Assembly: GCA_008931825.1 (NCBI GenBank)
Contig: QXVZ01019569.1
Location: forward strand, 1 to 20,770
Source: Phallusia fumigata
Lineage: Eukaryota > Chordata > Ascidiacea > Phlebobranchia > Ascidiidae
Reading direction: 5' to 3'
DNA length: 20,770 bases
Shown here: one piece after another, positions 1-11,206 of the stretch
How the letters are laid out: every line of letters begins with the position of its first letter
Numbering within the stretch: the first letter of the stretch is position 1
Translations under genes and position numbers: made by a program
Notes under the pieces: model-generated
The model's database searches: none
What the model saw: the letters and a program-made list of their open reading frames with translations, nothing else
What the model was told of the DNA's origin: nothing

Positions 1-652
1 CTGCGAATCTAAGCGCTCGTCATTGTGGGAACTGAGGGCAAAATGATGATTTTGTAACGATGTGTTTCACGATTCAAAAAACTTAAACCCCTGCATTTTG
101 TTTGTATAATACTACATATTCATTTAATGCTTATTCCAGACATGTGCAATAACTAAAGTGTGTCGCGAATTTTGCTTTTAACGTTTGTTGGATGTCAACA
201 CTTTCATCGTTTCCTCTCTCTTGATTGGTTATTTCCGGTCAAACGTCTCTTTCCTTTTACCATTAATTACACAGTTTACAGGACCAAAACTCTGACTTTC
301 CCTGTTTTCTTCTGACATGTAAATAGTACAGGAATTCCCTGCTAGGTAATGGTAACCCGTTAAAACAAGACCAGCAAAGTTGTGTTTGATTCGTTAATTG
401 TCCCATCGTTTGGCGGTGCGACAGGCGAAGTAATCAAGCGACCANCTGATGCGCAATCGCAGTTTTCGCCCAAACAAATTACAGCTAAGCGTATGGTTTC
501 CTTTCGCATAAGGCTGTACTAAAAATCTGTGCACCACGACTTATTCTTTGGCGATTTGTTCCATTGAAAATAAAATACCAAATTTTCGCAATTTCACAAT
601 CATTTGGCGTTTTTGTCGTGACTTAAAGTCGAACTCCCTGGGTGTCACTCAC
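1..652. other. Non-coding stretch left of ANGPTL-like exon 4 (probable intron)
   Basis: No open frame here resembles the next part of an angiopoietin-like protein on the minus strand or a RasGEF exon on the plus strand. Because the exon at 653-830 ends in a good donor (CGA then gtgagt), this stretch is most simply the 5' part of the following intron of that gene. An ambiguous base (n) sits at 445, so the assembly is not perfect here. Confidence 0.55.
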
Positions 653-1911
653 TCGCAGCGTGTGGTACTTGATAGTGTGGTTGAGCAGCCGGTTTTCCAT
701 CTCCCCGATCTCGATTCGGTTGTCGCGTTTGTGTACGATCTCGTGCAGGAGTTGTGTGTGGAGTTGGGCTACCCGCTCGTTGCCAACCCGCGATTCCTGC
801 TTCAGGTAATTCACCTGCATGGTAGAAGACCTGATTTGTTTACTTGCGCGCGAGTGATGACGTTGTTCACCTTTCACCCACGTCACGCTTTAGTGCGGCG
901 AATTCTCTCGATGGTTTGTTTTGCTCGCGAACGATTTCGTTCCGCATCGTTTCCATCTGTGACTTGGCCACCATCACTTGAAATAGAAATATTTTAACGG
1001 ATGTTGCGTAATTAGGGCTGTATACGTTCGTCAGAAAGAAAGCGGCATTTAAAAGGACAAGGAAAAGGAACAATGTTTTATGTAACTGCTGACAAGAAAT
1101 CATGGAATCATGGACACACTAATATAATTTGTGTCGTTGAACGGGTGGAGTATACGGTGTATTTTTGTTGATTCTTTTTGCTTTATGAATTGTCGGTTTA
1201 AAGGGCGTCTTAAGAATGCGTAACGTGTTTCAGTGTTAAACACCAAAATCACATTCAAATGTTTTGGTGTCAGGATATGTGGCGTTCGTCGCTTACCTTG
1301 ATTGTACATTTCTCGCAAGTTGTCAATCGCCCGGTTGCCGGTGGTCGCTCTCACTCGCGTGTGTGACACAATACATACCTGCGATGCTTGCGGGAGGTTC
1401 CGCGGCAGAACGTAAGTGAACGTGCATTCCGCGTCGCCGCCGTCCGCTTCAAATCAACAATCCGGTTAAACGCGTCTAACTACCAGCGTAACCGCAAAAA
1501 GAACGACGCGCGACCATCCAATTTTGAGCGACATAAGCCCGGACCGTCTGTGCATGTCTGAGTGAGGTCGTAATTACCTGCTTGGGTCAGCTGTCCCCGC
1601 TCGACGTAAAATCTGTGCATACTTCGACGGTTTTCTTCCGAGATTGTTACTACATTGCCATGCACGTCTCTCTTTTTTGACACCGCCGACATTAAATCTT
1701 CATTTGAATCTGCGGTGGATCTGGCCTGAACCGGTTCCACGTCGAATTCTACCGACCTGCTGGTGTCGGTTAGTTCGTTTGGTTCCTCAAAAGGTTCCAA
1801 TTCGATCATTGGATCCCTAACAACTCCTTCGGTGGTTGTGTTTTTAGCTTCGATGTTGTGTAATAAACAGTTTGCAACGCAAAATGTCAAAGCTAAAAGC
1901 CTAACGTGCAT
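653..1911 (-). CDS. Angiopoietin-like protein (ANGPTL1/2 type), 5' half, four exons, 3' end outside window
   Basis: Coding exons in transcript order are 1911-1578, 1446-1297, 976-871 and 830-653; their phases agree and give exactly 256 codons. The product is a predicted secreted ligand. Residues 1-22 form a signal peptide (MHVRLLALTFCVANC start), followed by an NTT glycosylation site and an acidic stretch with a dibasic KKR at 79-81. C119 and C136 sit in a CTFTYVLP...VC block matching the CTYTFIVP...IC block of human ANGPTL1/2, with spacing one residue longer. A coiled coil follows: QLHTQLLHEI, KRDN and MENRLLNHT match QLYMQLLHEI, KRDN and LENRILNQT of ANGPTL2. The fibrinogen-like domain must lie at lower coordinates beyond the window. 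I chose the ATG at 1911 rather than the in-frame one at 1938 because it begins the hydrophobic signal directly and a 3' splice-like site (gtttgcgcag) lies between them. ANGPTL1 and ANGPTL2 cannot be told apart from this half. Family assignment is firm; exon 3/4 borders are less so. Confidence 0.82.
831..870 (-). other. Predicted 40-nt intron in the ANGPTL-like gene
   Basis: The donor (gaaag then gtgaac, GT at 870-869) and acceptor (aaatcag, AG at 832-831) are joined in phase 2. They connect the exon ending in KRDVGE to the one continuing SSTMQVNYLKQESR. The more tempting acceptor nearer the conserved block (accatgcag) would create a stop in this phase. If the junction is right, this is an extremely short intron compared with the others in the window. 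Confidence 0.5.
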
Positions 1912-1919
1912 TTTACAAT

Positions 1920-1932
1920 TCTGCGCAAACTT
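1920..1932 (-). promoter_or_regulatory. Candidate trans-splice acceptor or 5'UTR intron end upstream of ANGPTL-like ATG
   Basis: On the minus strand a 3' splice-like sequence ending tttgcgcag (AG at 1922-1921) lies nine bases before the ATG at 1911. No upstream non-coding exon is recognisable. A very short 5' leader after an orphan acceptor fits spliced-leader addition in tunicates, but an ordinary 5'UTR intron is also possible. Confidence 0.4.
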
Positions 1933-1938
1933 AATCAA

Positions 1939-3160
1939 GTGTTAACTTCGGGATGTAACTTCCTGTTATGGCTTTTAGGGAAGTCTCAGAGACTATTTTT
2001 CGCGCCGCTCCGACTTTACTTAACAACGGGTGGTTGCGGTTTGGCAATATCTTAACAATAACGGGATTAAATTTCACCCTGCCTTGCGTCCTTAACTGCT
2101 GTCAGTCTCCGCTGCATCCTACGATTAATCCTTTAAATGTCCTTTTCACTTAAAACTCGACCCCGGCTGCAAATTCCGGCATTTTCCGGCCGACAGCGCT
2201 TGTAATAAGATCGCCTTAAAATACTTGCTGCTTATTTTGCATGTCAAGGGTTGAGACGTCGCGTCTATGTTGGTGTTTGGCTAAAAACAACAGCGCGGCC
2301 TGACCCGCTTTGCTAAATCAACCAAATGTTGAGATTAACGCGATTCGTAATCCTAAACCGAGCTTTACTTAATTGGCGCCATAGTGGTAAACGTAATGTG
2401 CATTACACAATGTCAACCAAGCTTTTAGGCTTACAATACCTCACATCCAAAACAACAACTACGCTGGGATTTCTCCTCACTGACTAAGCGATGTCTACAG
2501 GTTTCGACTTTCAATGTACTTCGTTTCACGTTCTCACAAATCCCGTGTGAATCTGCATCATGTTGTAGCGACCACCTCTGGCGACTCTATTAACGCCATC
2601 CTCGCTTCAACCACAATAAAACAGCAGCTATCAAGTGTTGTGTCCATCCCATTGTCAGCCGATGATCTTAAGTTGCGCCTGAGCAAATACCCCGCCCCGA
2701 TCACAACGACTGCCCTTCCTCATACAGCTACCGTTAATTGTCCCTAAAACTTGTGCTTCTGCTGCATAGCTGTCGCAGGCCGAATAGTTTAAGGAACACC
2801 TGGATTCACGGCCCGTTGAGAGACGGAAACACACAGCAGTCGCCCGTCTCATCTATCTGCCGACGCCGACCCAGTGACCGAAAGTTGGCGGCTCTTTTTT
2901 CCCCCACAGTCCTGCGACTTTGCTGGCTTCGTTTTTTGAGAGTCGAACCCGAGTGTCTATAAACAGTCGCCGTCTGTTTGCGTGCCGTTGTAACCGCATT
3001 GGCGACCCTTACCGTGTTTTCATACATTGACTGTGTGCCAATGATTGACACAACTTTAGATCACTAAGTTTTAAACCAAGCAACTTTATACCCGATCTTC
3101 GAAGCCATGTTAGTGAAATAGCAGTTTTGTTTCGCAAATTTATGACGATTTTGTTCGCAG
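1939..3160. other. Gene-free stretch between ANGPTL-like 5' end and first visible RALGPS exon
   Basis: This stretch should contain the promoter of the minus-strand ANGPTL-like gene and at least the 3' part of the RALGPS intron that ends at 3160. I checked both strands for the missing RasGEF blocks (such as an SFWVVREIL-like or KKLYELNN-like segment) and saw none. Open frames around 2514-2962 have no recognisable domain. I see no repeats or RNA genes in it. Confidence 0.5.
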
Positions 3161-6100
3161 GAATGTATCTAGCTGATGTAATGTACATCAACTCGGCGCA
3201 CCCCGACACGGGAGGTCTGGAAAGTCACGAAAGAACAAACAAAATGAACAACATTCTTCGGGTCATCTCCGAGTTCCAGCAATCAAAATACGGTAAGTCT
3301 ACGCCTTATGTTTCATACCGCGCAAATCTCATTGCCTACAGTCATTACAATTTTTAATCAAGCGGGTTGTGGCTTTTCGCGTTACTCAGGGTTCCATACA
3401 GCCAACCTTACGTGACACGCATTGTCTCTAATCCTGTTTAATTACACATTTGCCATTTTCAGATCACCTGCAAGAGCAACCACACATCAAGAATTACCTC
3501 AACTCCGTCAAGTACATTGAAGAGTTGCAAAAATTCCTCGAGGAAGACAACTACAAGTAAGTTTCACATCTAGTACCAAATAGCTTGTTCTGCTTGACAT
3601 CCACTTAATCACATTTTTCGTCACTTCAGGTTGTCTTTAAAAATCGAGCCAACCCAAGCCCACGCCACACCAGAGAGAAAAACAGCTAAAACAAAAGACG
3701 ACATTTCAACAGGTTTAATGGATTTTTTGTTTTGCTTTGTAATTAAAAGTGACAGAAGCCTGTAAATAATTAATATTACATGGAATCTTTAAAAGTGCAA
3801 CGTCGGGGTTGGACTTGGAATAAAGCTGGCAATTTAAAAGTTTTGACGTTAATGTTGTCAATTAATTTACATAGTACTCTTCAACTTTTAAACATCTCTA
3901 ACCTATGCAAATTATAAATACTTACGTCAGAAAAAACGTTTACACACCATAAAATGCATCAAGCTAATTTGTACACATAAAAAGCCCATCAACAGCATTT
4001 AACTAACTCAAACCAGCAACTACTGGTATCTTTAACGAGCATCTTGGTTTTCCAGGAAAAACCCCGCACAAAATTGATCACGTGCTCAATCGTCACGTGT
4101 GTCAGACGCCACCGACGCAGCAGCGTTTCGTTCCTGGTCACCGGAAATCGCGGAGTTTGGGAAAAGAGTTCGCGTTTTCCAGTGGTTCCGTTCCCCGACC
4201 CAAGTCCGAGAATTCCAAAATCCACAAAAGGTGTGTTAAGTGTTGGTTGAGACTGTTGCTTGATAGATAGCTAATTATTTAACTAGTGGGCGGCGTCAGT
4301 CTTCGTGCCGCGAGTGAGGGGTGCTAATGAGCTAATCTTGTAGTGTTAACCGCATGACCACTTCCTATACCTTACCTATATACTGTACCATGTCTTACCC
4401 GAGTGCCAATGCTGTGTGTTACTGACACTGCCTCTCATCCATGAAGTGAGCGGCATAACTTTGACAATAATGTTTGTAAATTTACTTGCGAAATTACTGA
4501 AATACAGACAGAAATATCCCAACCTCTGATCTTCAATCCTTGATTTATTAATATTCTATTTCTATTGTGGCATGATTTTTGTGTTGTTTGGCCTGATTTT
4601 AATGTTTTCTTTATCATTGTAAATGTGTGGTCTTCACTTTAAACTTTGTTTTCTTAACTTTCTGATTCATAGCATGAAAATGTGCATGATTGTGTTTTGT
4701 TTGTGTTGTTGTTTTTATTTTTATCAAGCACTTTTTATTTGTTGCCTGTTTGTATTTTTTGGTGGTAAAAAATTCAGTTAAAGAATTAATTTTTGAACCT
4801 AAAATAAAACAGTTTGTTCTTACTTCCATTTTAATAATTTATCACAAACAAACGACCAAACACCAACAAACGCATGTTTTGCTTTCATTTTTACTTCATT
4901 CATTTCGTTGCGGTGACAACAGACGCACAATCTATGGCAGATCGAAAGAAAGAGATGGTACAGTATGGTACATATCCCCCACCCGTTATACACCCCCCAG
5001 GGTTCATAGCAGGTTTGTTTTGTTTACCATTTCAATGCCTTGTGTTTTGTCCATGTGTCATGTCCATGTGTTTTGTTCCTGTGTCGTCTCTTGCTGCATG
5101 GTAGCGCGGTCCAAAACTGGTCTTGGTTTAAAGCTTTTTAACCGCAAACTTATGGTGACGCAGTTCTGGAGGTTTAGGGGCTGATAAAATTGAACTGTAC
5201 TCATGGGGTCAGTTCAATGAATGGTGCTAACAACAGAGGCAATGTATAGTATGCAAGTTAGAATTGGATCCATCACAATTGCAAATACTCCTCTAAATTT
5301 GTTAATTACATTACAATTACAATTATTCTGAGCTGACAAAATGAAATTACAAGTTTATGTTACAAGATTTATGTTCAATAGCTATTTGCTTTAAGACAAG
5401 TTTCTGCATAAACTAAAACCAGTAGCAACAAATAGGATGTTTTAAGTAGAATATGGAATCCTATGGACTGGAATCCAAATTTGCTGTTTATATCGGGTAA
5501 TAGGAATCAATTGTATTTTATCCGTAACAACGTCGCATCTGCGTGTTGAAATATTCGCAGACACATCACACCGTATTCATCTTCTTTAGCCACGTGGTTG
5601 CGTGGGGCGATATTCAAATACTTCAGGGAGAGCTCCGGTATACATGTAGTATCTCAAGGATCCCGCTAAATATGAGTTTCCGAGTAACTTTAAGACTTAA
5701 CTATTTTGTCTTGTAGTGGAAGTCTTCCTCGTGCTCCCCTCCCCGCAACGACGCCCATGTCTGTTACTACGTCACTCCTCGATGACAGCATTATCGCAAT
5801 GCCGTCATCACTTGCCTCGTCATCTTCATCCAACACTCGAATGTCGGTGACAGGTGGAAACAACAGTTCAATCGGCAGTAGTCGGTCAAATTCCGGTTCA
5901 GAGTTCAGCGAACACGACGACATGTCGTGGTCAAGCGAAAGGTATGCCAACGTTTTAGCTTTTTGACAATCACAATTATGTTTTTTGAGGCAATAAAATA
6001 ACAGCTGCACTGAAATAGTGTCTCATCAGTGTGTTGAAATCACGATTCAGAGTATTTTAGTCGGGTTGACGAATGTTTTTTTTTTTTAAATTTGTTTCCG

Positions 6101-8326
6101 CCATCGCTTAAATTATTTTTATCCCTTAATTTTTAAGTGGAAACAACGAATGCCATATGATTTTCATAATTTCCACTTCAATTACGTTTTGGAATTTGGA
6201 AGTTCGAACGTGACATATGCAATTTTAGGTTTGGTTGGAACACAGCTTGGTGCAAGCACTATTACGGCAACCGGGGCAAGTTTAGGTTTCGGGCCATGCG
6301 AGTTTTCAGCAACAAAAGCAAGACGATACCGATGAGAAAATGCGCGGCAGCCAGCCACTGTCACACAATACACGAAGCTGCAGAAAGTCGTAGACTCTCA
6401 ACGAGCTCCACAGATATTCCCACATCATCATGGAAGCCATCCCAGCACAACTCTCAGTTAAATCGAGTTGAGAGCATCGAGAGTGAGACCGCTCATTTGT
6501 TGTCAGGAGTCGAAACCGACTTTGTAGATAAGTGTAAAATTTGTGCTGAGCCAGTGTACCCAAACGAAGCAAAGTTTCAGGCGGAAAGTCAGGTTTCTGC
6601 GGACGAATACAAATACTTTCGTCAGTATTTCGTTTCGCCGAAGCTCTCTCGCAGTTCGCAGTCGGTTTCGTTCGGGCCGAAGAGCAGACAGCAGGTAGTC
6701 AAGCACACACAGTATGGAGGTTATGCAATGTTGGATGAAAATAACGGCAGAGCAAGTTTCCTGCGAAGTTTTTGTCGGTTAGCCGGTTGTTGCATTGTTG
6801 TATGTACCATGTAGAATCAGCGGCCAGAGTATGATTACAGTATGTATGTGCTGCTGAACATGTCAGCAGTATCCATAATGTGAATAAGCCAGACTGTGTT
6901 GAAAGATTTTGCGCATTTTGTTTTGAGTGCAACAAAAAAAATTACCAATTGTTTCATGTAAAGGCCTGCTTCGGGTGCTAAAAGAGTTAACCCACGGTGA
7001 TAATGGGTAACCTCGCAACGTTTAATGACGGACATTTACCTTTGGCAGACCGTCCGACATGTCCATGGAATTTCAGACCTGCAACTTTGAAGGAGTTTTG
7101 CGGAGGAAATGTGTAACGAAGCACGGACGAAAACCCGCAGTAAGTTAAAACCTTTCAAAAAAACTTTTCCAAATCATGAACAAGTAACGGTAACTTTATT
7201 TCAGATGTCACCCTGGACGAAATACTGGGTTTCTTTATGTGGAACCCAACTCGTGTATTACTCAGCAAAGAGCCTCCGTGCTCAGGAGCGACACAATGTG
7301 AGTATGTTTAACCAAATTTTAAAAAAGCACGATAAACTATCAAACACGAAATTATTATCAAACTCTTTTCGTATTGTTTGTGTATTGGTTACCTATCGAT
7401 GCATATTTGTCTCGTAATCAAAATAGAAAGACGAATAAAAGTTTTTTTTGCCTTGCAGTTTAAAGCCCGCCCAACCAAAGCGGTTTCCATCAAGAACTGG
7501 ATGTTGTTGGAAACGCATGACACCAACAGCTTTCAACTCTCCAACCCCGACAGCGGAAACATTTACAGGTTCCAGTGCGATTCAAGAGATGTGACTCGTG
7601 TCTGGATCTCGAATTTGAAGGAAGCGGTCAAAGGCTACCCGCAGGTACTCGGAGATTCTGAATGAAACGTCGAAAACTTTGATAAACCGCAGTACACATC
7701 GATTTTGAAAGATGAAATTTTAAAAACTTGAGTTACAACCTGCTAGTTGTTTTTCGATTTTTTTTAAATAACTTACTATTTCGAAATGCAAAAACTTACT
7801 AGCATGTTTCGCATGACCAGACAAGCTTCAGCAAAACACACCAAATTTTGTTAAAAATGACCAACCACAAGTATTTTCGAGTTTTTCAATCCAACACAGG
7901 ATTTCGATCAAACATATGCGCTTTTGACAGTGCTACATAATGCTTGATTAAACACTGCCAAATAACTATGTGATTTTAGTATGACGCCATGGTGGCGAAT
8001 ATTATATCCCTCCAACAGGTCCGACAAGATTTGCAGTTTGTATCAATTTCCGTTTGATTATTTAATCTTTTTTTGAAAACATAAGTGGCAACTTTTATGG
8101 AGTGAATACATTATTTTGCAAACGTTCCGACAATTGCTGTTGGCATCATCAGTGCGTAATGACGAGAAGCTTGAAATCGTGCGTTATATACACAAGTCAA
8201 GTTCTCTGGCAGTTATGTTTTTTATGAAGCTACTCATCCGGTCCGTATCTTGTGTTCCTATGTTTAATCTTTGATATATTTCAATTTCAGCCGGAAAAAG
8301 ATTTGATCAACTTGGAGGACACCTGA
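3161..8326 (+). CDS. RALGPS: RALGPS-type Ral guanine-nucleotide exchange factor, 3' part (end of RasGEF, PxxP linker, PH domain)
   Basis: Exons are 3161-3292, 3463-3556, 3630-3712, 4056-4230, 4923-5012, 5717-5941, 6310-6694, 7077-7139, 7205-7297, 7459-7644 and 8291-8326 (TGA at 8324-8326), totalling 519 residues after a split first codon, with consistent phases. RALGPS proteins activate Ral GTPases; their PH domain targets membranes and PxxP motifs bind SH3 adaptors. Exons 1-2 carry the end of the RasGEF domain ([44 protein letters not shown]), near-identical in pattern to human RALGPS1/2. Exon 4 has the QTPP and GHRKSRSLG motifs. Exon 6 has LLDDS and a serine-rich [12 protein letters not shown] block. 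Exons 8-10 form the PH domain ([33 protein letters not shown], the tryptophan in VWISNLKEA). The last exon encodes 11 residues ending NLEDT. The first acceptor is phase 1, so upstream exons must exist; none is visible. The exon 7 donor and exon 8 acceptor are uncertain: an alternative acceptor at 7048 (ttggcag) would need a phase-2 donor. Vertebrates have two paralogues, so the unnumbered symbol is used. Confidence 0.88.
4923..5012 (+). other. RALGPS: RALGPS exon of 90 nt, candidate cassette exon
   Basis: A pyrimidine-rich tract and gacaacag precede it and gtttgt follows it. It is phase 2 on both sides, so inclusion or skipping keeps the frame from the exon ending at 4230 to the one starting at 5717. 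In the frame set by its neighbours it encodes a basic, Tyr/Pro-containing segment. A second frame is also fully open and proline-rich, but its exit phase does not fit the next exon. I know no counterpart in human RALGPS. Confidence 0.5.
6310..6694 (+). other. RALGPS: RALGPS exon carrying a lineage-specific linker with a CxxC motif
   Basis: The exon starts after gagttttcag and probably ends at cagcag/gtagtc. It encodes about 128 residues between the serine-rich block and the PH domain: Ser/Thr-rich sequence, then [17 protein letters not shown] and a basic, serine-rich stretch ([19 protein letters not shown]). The human linker at this place is much shorter and has no such cysteine pair. The frame stays open to 6814 if the donor is not used, giving a possible PH-less C terminus. 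Confidence 0.55.
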
Positions 8327-10034
8327 TGGGCAGCAGCATATGGAACAAGTGATGCTTGCGACAAACCTCCATACATCAGACCACCAAGCACTGTGATACC
8401 CAGGTTGAACGCATTCGACCCATTTATTTTTCTAGTGACCTTTTCAACCTGTGCGACGACCTCGTGATTTCGCCGTTCGCAAACAAATTCGCTTTTCCTT
8501 ACAAATGTGCTCTACTAAACTAACGGTGGATAAACATAACCTAACTTCCTGGGACGCGCACCTAGCATGTGAACCACTGCAAACCACACACCCGCTTTTT
8601 ATTTCATTTTCTCATTCAACTGCTTCTGGTACTGTTTTCCATTCGCTTCGCAAACTCATTTAGGCGTTGAAATCTTGGCTATCACCATCTCTGTGCACCA
8701 TCGAATTTATCACGAACAGTCCTGGTTTTGATACGACAGCAATTAGCTTGCTTTTATTGCAACGGAAAAGAAGAATGGATGTTTTATGCTGACTGCTGCT
8801 TTGCCAAGTTCACTTGCATTTCTTCCCCTGTTTTCTTTACGCTTTTACACCCATGATGTACCACAAGCGGTAGAGGTTCTCGACTGGTCGGATGTGAACG
8901 AATGCCACAAGGATAAGCGTGGAATTCTGGTATGGAGGTGCTCAAGTGCCTGGTTTGGTGCTGTAATACTGCCATACTTGTATTGCATATTTTGGTACAA
9001 TTTCAATACATTGAAGCACAAGACTTTTGAGTTTGACAATTTTGTGACAATTTCATGAAACAAACCTGTAACCACGATTCCGGTTTATGGTTGTTTGCGA
9101 TAGGGGAAGCAGGATACCCTAGTTTTGTATTGAAAAAAAAAATCACATGGAAAACGACACATATTATTTTCATGCCCACAGGCCCCGAAAATGTTAAGAA
9201 CGGCAATATTTGAAAATAAGGCACTGATAAGTTTCACACTTTGATAGTTGGAGTATTTAACCCCAAGTTTTAGTTTAGTTCATAGGCCCATTAGGTCAGA
9301 CTAAACCAAATGTATTGAAATGCAACACGTAAAACAATTTTAATGACCCTTACATTCCCAAATGTGTTTGAACGCTAACTGTTTGTCTCAAACGACATGA
9401 GTGGAGTGAATGACAAGGGGTATCAAACTGCTACTTCACACGTATACTGGCGTTTATTTGGGGCTGCTGGTCAGCCGTTTCGCCGGCTAATATTGAACGT
9501 TTGCTCTATCGACAGTGCACCACAGCAACTTTTTCATTCGTTTACATGCGTCTTCGCGTCGGTTAGGTCAGTACACATTACTATATAGTTGCACGTGTCC
9601 TTGACCGAAAATATCACAGGCAACAGGGTACAATGTATGGGGAAAAATTCATTAAAACGCTCTTATTGGTTGTGCCATGGCGACGTGGGCAATGTATTTA
9701 GTTCACGTGGGGATCTCTTTACTTGCGTTACGCATAGAACCTAAATAGTTTTAAAGCAAACTTCCAAGCAACGCAAAGATTTGCGAAAAAAATGCATGGG
9801 CTACGGGATGCTTGCCCATACTCTGGCATGAAACAAGTTCAACTCGGTTGCTTCATTCAATTTACCGTCGACATGACATGGGTGATCAATTTTATGTCCG
9901 TGTAGGAATAATTAAAACAGAACGGTTACTATAGTTGTAGTTCAAAATGTCCAAGTATAATCGCGTGTGTAATATCATTTCTATCGCTGTTTGAGCCTGG
10001 ATAGCTTAGGCCAGTGTGTGGATTCCAACGTCCA

Positions 10035-10203
10035 CAAGTGTTTCCCAACCGTTTTTCTCACGCGGCCCTGCTGAACCTGCTGTTGAAGACGATCAACCAG
10101 TTTCTTAATTCTTGGGGATGATGATTGGGATCCTAACATTTTAGTCTAGCTCCGTAGCCCATTTGCAAACCGCTCTATTGCTTAATGGTTGAGAAACACC
10201 GTC
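10035..10203. mobile_element. Degenerate hAT-like miniature inverted-repeat element
   Basis: The left end reads gtgtttcccaacc (10039-10050 region) and the right end ggttgagaaacacc (10187-10200). The two are inverted copies with one mismatch over 13 bases, and the sequence resembles hAT-family terminal repeats. The interior of about 135 bases has no open frame. No convincing 8-bp target duplication is visible, so the copy is old or the borders are off by a few bases. A related ggttgagaaacactgg end occurs at 20481-20497. Confidence 0.42.
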
Positions 10204-10835
10204 TTAGGCCGTTCGAGCCAACGTAATGGTTATAGATGGGGTGCGCATAGTTTACAATTTAGAACTTTTGTGGCCAACTTTTCGTTGTTATTTGCAAATC
10301 TTAATGTTGCATATACCGTTCTTTCTTTCGACATCTTTTGTTAGCTTTTTATTAGTGGATGCAAATGACACCTGGGTTCTGTTGGTAGGCTACTGGTGTT
10401 TGTGGTAGGATTACATGTTCTGCAACAGAAAGCTCGTGACAACAATTGATTTACATCCCTTTTCAAATTTTTTTTTCGTCCCTCGAACTTTTCCGTCGAA
10501 TTTGGTATGATTTAATTATTCGGTTTTCACGAAATTTTTCCACAAATGATAGATGGGCCAATGCGGTGCATCATTACTTTTGTCCAGGTCGCCAAAATGC
10601 GTCAAACGTTTTCAAAGCTCCACAAACGAAAAATTTTAGGAACGGTGTGTGTACCCAGTGCTTAATCCCTGAAGCCATTGTAGTCGCCCGCTAGCATCCC
10701 TAAACGTTTAAGATTTTTAAACATGTCTAATTCAGACAAATTTGTAATTGGGTAATTGTAGCGCATCAACTGTTTTGTTTAATCCATTCGTCAAATATTG
10801 ACCTTGTTGATTGGAACAAAAAGTTTAAACAAAAT

Positions 10836-10883
10836 GGTATGTCATAAGTTCTGTTTCATTAAACATCTCAATTATGACATACC
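10836..10883. repeat. Perfect 12-bp inverted repeat (hairpin), 24-nt loop
   Basis: The arms ggtatgtcataa (10836-10847) and ttatgacatacc (10872-10883) are exact inverted copies. The surroundings are AT-rich. It could be the centre of a small MITE or a stable RNA hairpin near the TMED 3' end; the sequence alone does not decide. Confidence 0.6.
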
Positions 10884-11206
10884 AAAATCAACCAATAGAC
10901 ATACTTTAAATTAAGTACAACATATACCACCGTATTACATACTTATTTTAGATGTAAATTTGCCGAAAACCTCATCAACTACTATGCGTGTGTGAGACCC
11001 TTGCTACTTTGCCTTGAGAAACAAAAATGCCCTGTAGTATTTTTTCAAATAGGCATTGACAGTGTATGTGGAATGAAAACATGCTTAACAACCTTTAGGT
11101 TGATTCAGTTTACCTTTCGGTCACGAAGAGTAAAGACTAGTCAATTGCCTTTTACATAAAACTGCTACCCCTACAGGACAAATTTCGTAGCTATATGCAG
11201 TCACTA

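Noticed and set aside
2514..2962. Overlapping plus-strand frames upstream of the first RALGPS exon
   Set aside because: I compared them with the expected RasGEF sequence and found no similarity; no donor ending in the phase required at 3161 is evident.
4690..5184. 164-residue open frame running through the RALGPS intron and 90-nt exon
   Set aside because: The 5' half is low-complexity intron sequence; only 4923-5012 has splice borders and a phase that fits the gene.
8786..9058. 90-residue frame in the RALGPS 3' flank
   Set aside because: No domain or splice context; most likely 3' UTR or intergenic sequence.
9994..10220. tRNA-like fragments (a tagcttaggcc A-box-like motif and a gttcgagcc B-box-like motif)
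   Set aside because: The two motifs are about 200 bases apart and no cloverleaf can be formed; at most a decayed SINE.
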